This document shows, one piece after another, positions 1 through 7,212 of a stretch of 64,000 bases of DNA. Numbering within the stretch: the first letter of the stretch is position 1; every line of letters begins with the position of its first letter. The notes under the pieces were generated by a model. It ran no database searches and was not told the origin of the DNA. It saw only the letters and a list, made by a program, of their open reading frames with translations. Origin of the DNA: Brevibacillus sp. DP1.3A (GTDB lineage Bacteria; Bacillota; Bacilli; Brevibacillales; Brevibacillaceae); assembly GCF_013284245.2 (NCBI RefSeq), contig NZ_CP085876.1, positions 2,649,001 through 2,713,000 of the forward strand, read 5' to 3'. The translations under genes and the position numbers were made by a program.

Positions 1-362
1 ACGACGATATGCAATCGGCGTCAGCTTTTTTGTGCTTTTTTCTGTTTATGTTGTTTGTAATCATCTGAATATTGTAACTAATTATGTGATAAATCAATTA
101 ATAATAAAAATAAAAGTATAATTATAGTTCATACTACAAATAGAATGAAATCGAATTATTCTTACTCTTATAAGGATTATTGGTTATAGATGGTGAATGT
201 TAATTAACAAAAATAAAACATTTTGGAAAATATTGCTTTTTAATAAATATAATGATTAAATCAAATTATCCAGATAGTGGTAAAAATTTCCTGTCTGAGA
301 GATACTGGCCAGTATCAAGAAATGTTTCTCGCCCTCTAAAAAAAATCAGGAGTTGATCATGT
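1..362. other. AT-rich gene-free left edge
   Basis: No convincing gene is visible. A short open frame runs from base 2 to a TAA ending at base 121 and encodes about 39 mostly hydrophobic residues; it could be the tail of a membrane protein that begins outside the window, but nothing confirms this. Bases 120 to 290 are strongly AT-rich without a recognisable motif. The region ends with a palindrome and the ribosome-binding site of the PrcB-domain gene. Confidence 0.4.
301..316. promoter_or_regulatory. 16-bp perfect palindrome upstream of the PrcB-domain gene
   Basis: GATACTGGCCAGTATC is a perfect palindrome about 47 bp before the start codon of the secreted PrcB-domain gene. It could be an operator or a short mRNA hairpin in the leader. 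No T-run follows directly, so it does not look like a terminator. Function is inferred only from position and symmetry. Confidence 0.4.
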
Positions 363-827
363 ATGAAATCGTTATGGAAAAACAGTGTAGCGGTTCTCAC
401 CATTCTCTCCATTCTGCCATTTTCACAAACTGCCGTGCACGCTGAACAAAAACATTCGGAGCCGATCTCGACTTCTCAAGTAGACGTGCAAACGAAAAAA
501 ATGTCTATCGAAAAAGAAGGTACCTTGACAGCGGTTGAACGAGCATTCGTAGGAAAAGTAAAATCGAAGAAGGGCGTACATCGCCAAGGCGACCTGTATG
601 TGGTCTCCCGTGGTGAAATGCCTACCTCTGGCTACAATTTGAAGGTTGTTGGAACGCAGCAAGGATGGGAAATGCTCACGGTTTATGTAGAGCTGACAAA
701 TCCTGCTCCAGAAGAGATTACAATGCCAGCGGTGCACACACCTTATATCATTGTGCGTGCAAGCCTACCGCCGTACACAACTATGGTGTTTATGGATGCG
801 AATACAGATAAGGTGTTGTTCCGATAA
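363..827 (+). CDS. Secreted PrcB-domain protein
   Basis: A 154-residue protein with a Sec-type signal peptide (Lys at residues 2 and 6, hydrophobic stretch to about residue 25, Ala-X-Ala near 25-27). The mature part carries the motif GEMPTSGY followed by beta-strands, the hallmark of the PrcB C-terminal domain named after a protease complex-associated protein of spirochaetes. The domain is usually extracytoplasmic and its biochemical role is unsettled, so no function is claimed beyond a likely cell-surface location. CAGGAG lies 10 bases before the ATG, and a strong terminator follows, so the gene is probably monocistronic. Confidence 0.75.
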   Translation: MKSLWKNSVAVLTILSILPFSQTAVHAEQKHSEPISTSQVDVQTKKMSIEKEGTLTAVERAFVGKVKSKKGVHRQGDLYVVSRGEMPTSGYNLKVVGTQQGWEMLTVYVELTNPAPEEITMPAVHTPYIIVRASLPPYTTMVFMDANTDKVLFR

Positions 828-847
828 ACTGCTTGATGGATAGAAGT

Positions 848-884
848 AAAAAAAGGCCGGATGATTATATCCGGCCTTTTTTCG
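848..884 (+). terminator. Rho-independent terminator after the PrcB-domain gene
   Basis: AAAAGGCCGGAT and ATCCGGCCTTTT form a perfect 12-bp stem around a 6-base loop, ending in a T-run. The A-rich left arm also makes it usable from the opposite strand for the convergent RDD gene. Confidence 0.9.
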
Positions 885-921
885 TCGCAGAGCTGCTATT
901 CTATTTCGGAAGAGTGCTAAA

Positions 922-1344
922 TTAAGGCTGATTTGATGTTACATACGTACCGGCGATCAAATCATGGATCGAGCGTTTATCCTGACGAACACCAACCATG
1001 ATGGCGCTGACGATTATACCAAGACCGAGTGTAATGACATACACGATTCCTCCAACTAAGTTGCGTAACAGCATGGTTCCGATTCCTACAGGCTCTCCAT
1101 CGATTCGGGCGATGCGAATAACGGCAATTCGTTTGCCCACTGTATAGCCATGCCAAAATACAGGCACGAGGAGGCTGTACAGTGAGGAGATGATGTTGGT
1201 AACAAGATTGTCTTCTGTATTGCCTGTAATGATATAGGTGATCAGTAGTAGCGGTAGTCCGATAATGATTGCATCTAGTAGACCGGCACCCAGCCGGCGC
1301 CAAAATCCTACGGGATTGCTTGGCGATGTGGTGATTGATTCCAT
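922..1344 (-). CDS. RDD family membrane protein
   Basis: A 140-residue membrane protein with the RDD layout: an N-terminal WRRLGAGLLDAIIIG segment (the Arg/Asp signature), about three hydrophobic helices, the VGKR motif near the middle and a C-terminal Arg-Ser-Ile-His-Asp-Leu motif with Gly-Thr. RDD proteins are small integral membrane proteins of mostly unknown or transport-related function. An AAGGAGAGG site precedes the ATG. It lies downstream of the M20 peptidase gene on the same strand, separated by a hairpin, so it is probably transcribed on its own. A larger RDD gene occurs at 53659. Confidence 0.85.
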   Translation of the reverse strand: MESITTSPSNPVGFWRRLGAGLLDAIIIGLPLLLITYIITGNTEDNLVTNIISSLYSLLVPVFWHGYTVGKRIAVIRIARIDGEPVGIGTMLLRNLVGGIVYVITLGLGIIVSAIMVGVRQDKRSIHDLIAGTYVTSNQP

Positions 1345-1408
1345 GTTTTACCTCTCCTTGTTATTCGAATAGGAATATATATGACTGCCTATTCAAAAAT
1401 AGTGCAGA

Positions 1409-1440
1409 TAAGGCTCCGTCGTTAACTAGACGGAGCCTTA
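1409..1440 (-). terminator. Terminator after the M20 peptidase gene
   Basis: TAAGGCTCCGTC and GACGGAGCCTTA form a perfect 12-bp stem with an 8-base loop between the M20 peptidase and RDD genes. On the minus strand a weaker T-rich stretch follows, so termination there is likely but perhaps leaky. Confidence 0.75.
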
Positions 1441-1472
1441 ATTTTCCATAAAATTATACACTTGTAAATTTA

Positions 1473-2606
1473 TTATGACAAGGTTAAAAACATCCGAAGC
1501 ATTACGGCAATCCTGCCAGGAATGGCGTCAATGACGATATGCTCGTGGGAAGCGTGGGCTCCATCACCAACAGGTCCCAAACCGTCAAGCGTTGGTGTTC
1601 CTGCATCAGCGGCGAAGTTTCCATCGCTTGTTCCACCGACACCTTGCTCCGTCAATTCAAATCCTTCCAGACGCGCTTGTTCCTGAGCATGCAAGAACAG
1701 TTGCTCGGTACCAGCTGTTCGTTCCATAGGAGGCTTGGTGATTCCGCCTTCCACGATCAGCTTGGCTTCGGGATGGACAGGGGTCAACTGACTCATCAAT
1801 TGGGTAATACGCTCGCTTTCCTCGCGGCTTTGGATACGCACATCGATTTCTGTCATGGCAAAGTCAGGTACGACGTTCGATGCACTTCCGCCTGTAATGG
1901 TACCGACAGACAAGGTAGTGCCTGCCTCATAATTCGTAAACGATTGAATATCGAGGACGTGGTGGGCCAGCTCAGCGATCGCATTGATCCCCTTAGCGTG
2001 ATCATTGCCTGCATGTGCAGCGCGGCCTGTTACTTTTAAAATGAAGTCTCCGCCACCTTTGCGGCTTGTTTTCAAAGAGCCATCTCCTGCGGCAGGCTCT
2101 AGTACCAATGCATATTTACTTCTTTTTGCTTCCTCTCTAATGAGCATTTCGGAGGAAGCACTGCCAATCTCTTCGTCGGTGTTCCAAAAAAAGACGAGCT
2201 TATTTTTGGGCGAGAGATTGTGTTCCATCATGGCGCGCAGGGCGAAATAGCTAAAAACGATCCCTGCTTTCATGTCGTATGTACCAGGCCCATAGAGTCG
2301 GCCATTTTCCTCGCGACAAGGCTCAACGGCTAATGTTCCAATCTCTTTTACGGTATCGAAGTGACCGAGAATGAGGATTTGCTCGTCGCCATCTCCATAC
2401 TCCATTCGCAGCTGATTTCCGTATTGTTCTTGTGGCAAGCTCTCTACCCGACACCCCAATTGGCGAAAGCGTTCGGCAATCAGGCTGCCCAATCGATCGA
2501 CAGCTTGCTTGTTATGGGTGGGTGTTTCCATCTCTACATATGTACGCAGTTCCTCGATAATTTCTGGGAGTTGCTGCTGAAAATAGGACGTCCAGTTTTT
2601 CTCCAT
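1473..2606 (-). CDS. M20 family metallopeptidase (carboxypeptidase G2-like)
   Basis: A 377-residue cytosolic di-zinc peptidase or deacylase of the M20 family. The expected residues are visible: GHFDTV with His82 and Asp84, Asp111 as bridging ligand in YDMKAG, catalytic Glu145 and metal-binding Glu146 in TDEEIGS, Glu170 in LEPA, and a C-terminal HASHEH with the last ligand. GRAAHAG marks the lid domain. It most resembles carboxypeptidase G2 or ArgE/DapE-type enzymes that cleave the amide bond of N-acyl amino acids or dipeptides; the exact substrate cannot be read from sequence. GGAGG lies 5 bases before the ATG. It is divergent from an amino-acid importer, which may deliver related compounds. 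Confidence 0.85.
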   Translation of the reverse strand: MEKNWTSYFQQQLPEIIEELRTYVEMETPTHNKQAVDRLGSLIAERFRQLGCRVESLPQEQYGNQLRMEYGDGDEQILILGHFDTVKEIGTLAVEPCREENGRLYGPGTYDMKAGIVFSYFALRAMMEHNLSPKNKLVFFWNTDEEIGSASSEMLIREEAKRSKYALVLEPAAGDGSLKTSRKGGGDFILKVTGRAAHAGNDHAKGINAIAELAHHVLDIQSFTNYEAGTTLSVGTITGGSASNVVPDFAMTEIDVRIQSREESERITQLMSQLTPVHPEAKLIVEGGITKPPMERTAGTEQLFLHAQEQARLEGFELTEQGVGGTSDGNFAADAGTPTLDGLGPVGDGAHASHEHIVIDAIPGRIAVMLRMFLTLS

Positions 2607-2849
2607 GTCAGCCTCCTGTAATTCCTTTTACTAGCACTATAAAGCCTTGTTTGCTTTTCTGCCACTAAAATAAAGATTTGTACATAAAATTCTGTATATT
2701 CGGTGTTTAAAATGTAAGTAAAAAATGATTGAAATTGTTCAGATTATGAGTAAAATAATCATTGTGATGCATAAATATAAGTTTTCATGCAAATTAATGC
2801 TACGAATAGACTGCTTTATGCTTAAAAATCATAACAACGGGGGTTCATC

Positions 2850-3656
2850 ATGAAGAAAACAAAATCATTTATTACTTTGGCACTTACTTCTATGCTTGCG
2901 GCAGTCGTGATCGCTGGATGCGGTACAGGCAATCAAACCGCAACAGGACAAGCACCTGCACCTTCTGCTGGCGATAAGAAAACATTGGTTATGGCTACTT
3001 CTGCTGACTATAAGCCATATGAATATCACGACCTGAGCAGCGGAAAAGATGAGATTGTCGGCTTTGACATTGATATCGCGAAATATATTGCAAAAGAGCT
3101 CGGCTATGAACTGCAAATCAATGACATGAACTTTGACGGACTTATTCCGGCACTGCAAACGAAACGCGCGGACTTCGTTATGGCTGGCATGACAGCAACA
3201 CCTGAGCGCGAGAAGAACGCTGATTTCTCCACCATCTATTACGATGCGAAAAATACGATCGTAGCAAAGAAAGACAGCAATCTGACCAAGCCTGAGCAAT
3301 TGGCTGGCAAAAAAGTGGCGGTACAGCTCGGTTCTATTCAGGAAGGGGCAGCAAAGGAGATTGCAAAGACTGTTTCCGGCTTGCAGATCACTTCACTGAA
3401 CAAGCTACCTGAGATTGTCGAAGAAGTAAAAGCGGGCCGTGTAGATGCTGCTATTATCGAGGACACGGTAGCGAAAGGCTTCGTGGAAAACAATGACACT
3501 CTGCAATTCACCACTCTGGAAGAAAACGAACAGAATGGCTCTGCTGTTGCGTTTCCACAAGGATCGCCACACGTAGAGAAATTTAATGAAGTCATTAAAA
3601 AGATGCAAGAAAACGGAGAAATGGACAAGCTGATTAAAAAATGGTTCGGTCAATAA
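2850..3656 (+). CDS. Polar amino-acid ABC transporter substrate-binding lipoprotein
   Basis: A 268-residue periplasmic-binding-protein type 2 lipoprotein. The signal peptide ends in a lipobox with Cys24 in AGCGTG, so the protein should be anchored to the outer face of the membrane. The mature part has the SBP_bac_3 motifs GFDIDIAKYIAKELG and FDGLIPALQTKRADFVMAGM typical of arginine, lysine, glutamine or histidine binders. It is the first gene of a three-gene importer (binding protein, permease, ATPase) that ends at a strong terminator. The 240-bp AT-rich leader could hold regulatory sites, but no riboswitch was recognised. Confidence 0.92.
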   Translation: MKKTKSFITLALTSMLAAVVIAGCGTGNQTATGQAPAPSAGDKKTLVMATSADYKPYEYHDLSSGKDEIVGFDIDIAKYIAKELGYELQINDMNFDGLIPALQTKRADFVMAGMTATPEREKNADFSTIYYDAKNTIVAKKDSNLTKPEQLAGKKVAVQLGSIQEGAAKEIAKTVSGLQITSLNKLPEIVEEVKAGRVDAAIIEDTVAKGFVENNDTLQFTTLEENEQNGSAVAFPQGSPHVEKFNEVIKKMQENGEMDKLIKKWFGQ

Positions 3657-3709
3657 TCTCTCCAGGCAACGAATAATAACGGTATAAGCAGCAAGAGGGG
3701 AGAATGGGC

Positions 3710-4369
3710 ATGAATTTGGATTTTGCACAAATCGTGCCCTATATTCCTTTCATATTGGAAGGGATAAAGGGCACGCTACTTGTTACTTTGATTTCGGTTG
3801 TATTGGGATTTTTCTGGGGCTCCATCCTCGCACTTATTAAAATTTCGAATGTGAAATTGCTAAACTGGATCGCGGTTGCCTATACGTCTGTTTTCCGCGG
3901 GACACCTTTGATTTTGCAGCTGACCTTTGTTTATTTTGCAACGCCACAGCTTACTGGCTACAACATTTCTCAATTGGAAGCAGCTGTACTGACGTTTACA
4001 CTAAACTCAGGTGCATACATTTCTGAGACGATTCGCGGTGGGATTTTGGCGGTGGATAAAGGGCAGTGGGAAGCGGCCAAGGCGCTTGGTGTACCATATC
4101 ACCGGATGATGCTCGACATTATTTTGCCGCAGGCTGTCAAAAATATCTTGCCTGCACTTGTCAATGAAACGATTGCGCTCTTGAAGGAATCTGCACTCGT
4201 TTCTACGATTGGTCTTGCAGACATCATGCAGAACGCGAATGTGGTTAAAGGCACCATCTTCCGCTATTTTGAGCCATACATGATCGCCGGTACCCTGTAC
4301 TATGTCATGGTTATGATCCTGACTTGGGTAGCTCGCGTGCTGGAACGGAGGATGAGACTCAGTGATTAA
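3710..4369 (+). CDS. Polar amino-acid ABC transporter permease
   Basis: A HisM/GlnP-type permease of 219 residues with about five membrane helices and the ATPase-coupling EAA loop around [17 protein letters not shown]. Two ATGs lie two codons apart; the second (3710) is preferred because GAGGGG sits at the usual distance from it, while the first at 3704 is too close. The stop codon overlaps the GTG start of the ATPase gene by 8 bases, which indicates translational coupling. It forms the channel for the substrate handed over by the upstream lipoprotein. Confidence 0.92.
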   Translation: MNLDFAQIVPYIPFILEGIKGTLLVTLISVVLGFFWGSILALIKISNVKLLNWIAVAYTSVFRGTPLILQLTFVYFATPQLTGYNISQLEAAVLTFTLNSGAYISETIRGGILAVDKGQWEAAKALGVPYHRMMLDIILPQAVKNILPALVNETIALLKESALVSTIGLADIMQNANVVKGTIFRYFEPYMIAGTLYYVMVMILTWVARVLERRMRLSD

Positions 4370-5084
4370 GATCGATAACATTACGAAGTCATTTGGGCAA
4401 CTGAATGTATTGAAGGGCATCACGACGAACATCGGTAAAGGTGAGGTTGTCGCCATTATCGGTCCATCTGGATCGGGGAAGTCAACGCTATTGCGTTGCA
4501 TCAACCTCATGGAGACACCAACGACGGGTACAATTACGATCAACGGACAGGAAATTACAGCTCCAAAGGCTGACGTGATGGGCATTCGTCAGCAAATCGG
4601 GATGGTTTTCCAGCATTTTCACCTGTTTCCGCATATGACTGTATTGAAAAACTTGACCTATGCTCCCATGAAAGTAAAAGGCATGTCTGCGGCAGAAGCA
4701 GAACAAAAGGCGAGAGAGCTATTGGCACGCGTAGGGTTAGCAGACAAAGCGGATGTCTTTCCATCACGCTTGTCAGGCGGTCAGAAGCAGCGTGTAGCCA
4801 TTGCCCGTTCGCTGGTGATGGAGCCACAAATCATGCTGTTTGACGAGCCGACCTCTGCCCTCGACCCAGAGATGGTCAAGGAGGTTTTGGAGGTTATGAA
4901 GGGGCTGGCTGATAGCGGAATGACCATGGCAATCGTTACGCATGAAATGCGCTTTGCTGAAGAGGTGTCAGACCGTATTTTGTTCCTCGATGATGGTCGT
5001 CTCTTGGAGGATACGCCACCAGAAGAGTTTTTCCAAAAGCCAAGAAGTGAACGTGCCCAGCAGTTTTTGGAGAAGGTTCGGTAA
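4362..5084 (+). CDS. Polar amino-acid ABC transporter ATP-binding protein
   Basis: A 240-residue ATPase of the GlnQ/HisP type starting with GTG inside the end of the permease gene. Walker A is GPSGSGKST (34-42), the signature is LSGGQKQR, Walker B with catalytic Glu is [11 protein letters not shown] and the switch His is in VTHEM. These are all intact, so the importer should be functional. Family knowledge places such ATPases as cytosolic dimers powering import of basic or polar amino acids. A strong hairpin follows directly and ends the operon. Confidence 0.95.
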   Translation: MIKIDNITKSFGQLNVLKGITTNIGKGEVVAIIGPSGSGKSTLLRCINLMETPTTGTITINGQEITAPKADVMGIRQQIGMVFQHFHLFPHMTVLKNLTYAPMKVKGMSAAEAEQKARELLARVGLADKADVFPSRLSGGQKQRVAIARSLVMEPQIMLFDEPTSALDPEMVKEVLEVMKGLADSGMTMAIVTHEMRFAEEVSDRILFLDDGRLLEDTPPEEFFQKPRSERAQQFLEKVR

Positions 5085-5091
5085 TACAACT

Positions 5092-5123
5092 AGCCGCAGT
5101 GCCGATGAGGCAGCGGCTTTTTT
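5092..5123 (+). terminator. Terminator of the amino-acid importer operon
   Basis: AGCCGC/GCGGCT arms with an inner TGCC-GATGA-GGCA stem, followed by a run of six T. Confidence 0.9.
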
Positions 5124-5212
5124 CTTTGACACGAGCATAGACTTGGGCTAGAATCAGAAACATTATCAGTGTAAAAAATTTTTTGTTTATTCTATTTTGA
5201 GGAGTGACTATT

Positions 5213-5773
5213 TTGGATCGTCAACGGTTGGTCATTTTGTTGGAAATGGCGATGATGGCGGCTCTTGCAATTGTGTTTAGTCAGATCAAGGTTTTCGATA
5301 TGCCACAGGGCGGCTCTGTATCCCTGGTGATGGTGCCAATCGCGTTGATCGCTGTTCGCCGTGGACTCGCTGCTGGTGTCATTACAGGACTTGTTGTCGG
5401 ATTTCTTCAATTGCTCTTGGGCAGTACAGTTGTCCATCCAGTTCAGCTGTTGCTGGATTATCCGCTCGCTTTTGGTGCGCTGGGTCTCGCTGGGCTTGTT
5501 CGCCTGTCTGGCTACGAAGGAACGAAGCAACGAATCATGGTACTGTGGAGCAGCTTGTTCATCGGCGTGATTGGACGATTTGTCTGCCATTTTCTATCCG
5601 GTATGATTTGGTTTGGCAGCTACGCGCCAGAAGGTGTACCAGTCTGGCAATATTCCCTCATTTATAACATTACGTATCTGCTGCCAGAAATGATTATCGC
5701 GGGAGTCGTCATGACAGTTGTGCTCAGCAGCGCATCGCAGCTGCTGTTCCCTGCACGCGATCGAGTCGCGTAA
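5213..5773 (+). CDS. thiT: Energy-coupled thiamine transporter ThiT (ECF S component)
   Basis: A membrane protein of 186 residues with six predicted helices. It contains the cluster of aromatic and small residues common to ThiT (MPQGGSVSLVMVPI near the first third; FVCHFLSGMIWFG and YNITYLLPEM in the second half). ThiT binds thiamine and works with the shared ECF module EcfA/EcfT, which is not in this window. The TTG at 5213 is preferred over the GTG at 5204 because GAGGAG ends 8 bases before the TTG but abuts the GTG. No TPP riboswitch was recognised in the short leader, which is unusual for thiT genes. Confidence 0.88.
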   Translation: MDRQRLVILLEMAMMAALAIVFSQIKVFDMPQGGSVSLVMVPIALIAVRRGLAAGVITGLVVGFLQLLLGSTVVHPVQLLLDYPLAFGALGLAGLVRLSGYEGTKQRIMVLWSSLFIGVIGRFVCHFLSGMIWFGSYAPEGVPVWQYSLIYNITYLLPEMIIAGVVMTVVLSSASQLLFPARDRVA

Positions 5774-5962
5774 GAAACAGGAAAAAATCGGTATCAAGTA
5801 CAAGCTATCCACATAATGTAATCAGGCAGCGAGTTCCGTTGCCTGATTTTTTACTTCTTAGGCATATACTTTTTTCATGTGGCAGGATACATGTTTATCC
5901 GACAGCAGAATATGATGTAATATGCACGTTTTTGAGAACACCTAAAGGAGGTGCGGCACGAA

Positions 5963-6136
5963 ATGGGATTGCGCTCCTATCGCCTGCGACAGGGGGGCGC
6001 CTTGCGACGTGTTCTCGGGGTTGCGTTGGCTGTCGGGGGAATCACCATTTTCTTGTATTGGGCACCTCCGTGGGTTTGGTATAGCCTATTGGCATTAGCA
6101 CTCATAGGGGCCGGCGTGTATTTGTATCGTGTGTAG
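5963..6136 (+). CDS. Small membrane protein upstream of spoVM
   Basis: A 57-residue protein starting at the ATG that follows AAAGGAGGTG with a 9-base gap. The N-terminus is basic (several Arg in the first 20 residues) and is followed by two hydrophobic helices separated by WAPPWVW, a likely helical hairpin with both ends in the cytosol. I do not recognise the family. It ends 23 bases before spoVM and shares its strand, so the two are probably cotranscribed. A role at the forespore membrane is only an inference from this position. Confidence 0.7.
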   Translation: MGLRSYRLRQGGALRRVLGVALAVGGITIFLYWAPPWVWYSLLALALIGAGVYLYRV

Positions 6137-6159
6137 TAATTTCGGTGAGGAGGGGTAGC

Positions 6160-6243
6160 ATGCGGTTTTACACCATCAAGTTGCCGAAGTTCCTGGGTGG
6201 CATGATTCGGGGCATCATCGAGGCGTTCAACAAGAAGAAGTGA
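6160..6243 (+). CDS. spoVM: Stage V sporulation protein SpoVM
   Basis: A 27-residue amphipathic peptide beginning MRFYTIKLPKFLGG and ending in Lys-Lys-Lys, nearly the same as B. subtilis SpoVM over the first 14 residues. SpoVM recognises the convex membrane of the forespore, recruits the ATPase SpoIVA and is needed for coat assembly and cortex formation. The residues known to matter, Pro9 and the Lys/Arg positions, are present. GAGGAGGGG lies just upstream of the ATG. The gene is convergent with rpmB, as in B. subtilis. It is short enough to be missed by default gene finders. Confidence 0.95.
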   Translation: MRFYTIKLPKFLGGMIRGIIEAFNKKK

Positions 6244-6296
6244 AGCTTCGGCCCCGAGCCTCCTTTGGGAGAAGAGTGGAGAAACGGGAGAAATGC

Positions 6297-6324
6297 AAAA
6301 AAGCACCTCGAGGGTGCTTTTTTT
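6297..6324. terminator. Bidirectional terminator between spoVM and rpmB
   Basis: AAAAGCACC-TCGA-GGGTGCTTTT with flanking A and T runs can act in both directions between these convergent genes. Confidence 0.9.
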
Positions 6325-6341
6325 CGCATAGCTGAGATCAA

Positions 6342-6530
6342 CTATACGCGAGTTACGAGACCGGATTTCAGTGCTCGAGTACTTACATAAACGCGCTTCG
6401 GTTTTCCATTTACGAGAATGCGCACTTTTTGTACGTTGACACCCCAAGTGCGGCGAGTTGCGCGCATGGAGTGGGAGCGAGCGTTTCCAGCTTTAGCAGA
6501 TTTACCTGTTACAAAGCAACGACGTGCCAT
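6342..6530 (-). CDS. rpmB: 50S ribosomal protein L28
   Basis: A 62-residue basic protein with the L28 opening [12 protein letters not shown], the GNARSHS motif and the RRTWGVN core. It is a structural component of the large ribosomal subunit. Only one Cys is present, so this is the zinc-independent form. A GGAGGTGG site precedes the ATG. The gene is divergent from yloU and convergent with spoVM, the arrangement of B. subtilis. Confidence 0.97.
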   Translation of the reverse strand: MARRCFVTGKSAKAGNARSHSMRATRRTWGVNVQKVRILVNGKPKRVYVSTRALKSGLVTRV

Positions 6531-6739
6531 TACAATCCACCTCCCTTGTTACATATAAACGGGATTTCCTTTGTGGGAAATACAAATACTCGACTATATT
6601 AGCACACCATTGCTGTCAATTGCAATACTTGACAACATGATTTACCCCTACTTTCTCAACGTATGCTAAAACGCGGTCGCTCCCCCATGCTAGACTTCGA
6701 TAGAGTTTTTTTATAGGGTTGATAGGATTGACAAAACGC

Positions 6740-6768
6740 TTCATTTCTCTTTTGTGTTAGTGTAGAAT
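6740..6768 (+). promoter_or_regulatory. Candidate SigA promoter for yloU-fakA-degV
   Basis: TTCATT and TAGAAT are separated by 17 bp about 65 bp before the yloU start codon. A TTGACA at 6728 has no matching -10 at a normal distance. Assignment is by consensus match only. Confidence 0.35.
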
Positions 6769-6833
6769 TGTAAGGAAGCATGGTTACGCTTACCTATGAC
6801 GGTCAAGCTGTTTAACAGAGGAGGAGTCCTTGC

Positions 6834-7199
6834 ATGACAGTGGAAATGAATACATCGCTAGGAAAGATCGATGTTACAGAAGATGTGATCGCACGGATCG
6901 CTGGAGGCGCGGCCATGGAAGTTTTTGGACTTGTGGGCATGGCTTCTCGCAAAGCGTTGAAAGATGGAATCGCTGAACTGTTAGGAAGAGACAACCTGAG
7001 TAAAGGTGTCGTCGTTCATAACACAAATGGCGAAGTAGTATTGGACATGCACATTATCGTCAGCTATGGCGTGAAAATTTCCGAGGTGGCAGGCAACGTT
7101 CAACGCCGTGTTCGATATACCTTGGAGCAAACAGTAGGCATTGATGTGACTGCTGTTAATATTTTTGTGCAGGGAGTTCGTACAGACAGGGATATGTAA
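6834..7199 (+). CDS. yloU: Asp23/Gls24 family protein YloU
   Basis: A 121-residue Asp23/Gls24 family protein. It shows the typical VIARIAGGAAMEVFGLVGMASR segment in shortened view (residues about 19-40: Val-Ile-Ala ... Gly-Leu-Val-Gly-Met) and the C-terminal VNIFVQGVR strand. Members are cytosolic proteins tethered near the membrane and linked to cell-envelope stress; their biochemical role is unclear. It is followed after 13 bases by fakA, the same pairing seen across Bacillota, which suggests a functional link to fatty-acid phosphorylation. Confidence 0.9.
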   Translation: MTVEMNTSLGKIDVTEDVIARIAGGAAMEVFGLVGMASRKALKDGIAELLGRDNLSKGVVVHNTNGEVVLDMHIIVSYGVKISEVAGNVQRRVRYTLEQTVGIDVTAVNIFVQGVRTDRDM

Positions 7200-7212
7200 G
7201 GAGGAACATCAG

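Noticed and set aside
2..121. Open frame at the left edge as a partial membrane-protein gene
   Set aside because: It is too short and compositionally biased to tell from chance without the sequence to its left.
2607..2849. ArgR-type boxes upstream of the amino-acid importer
   Set aside because: Several ATGCA-like words are present in AT-rich DNA, but none matches the consensus well enough to claim.
5124..5212. TPP riboswitch expected upstream of thiT
   Set aside because: The 90-bp leader is too short and none of the conserved riboswitch segments was found.
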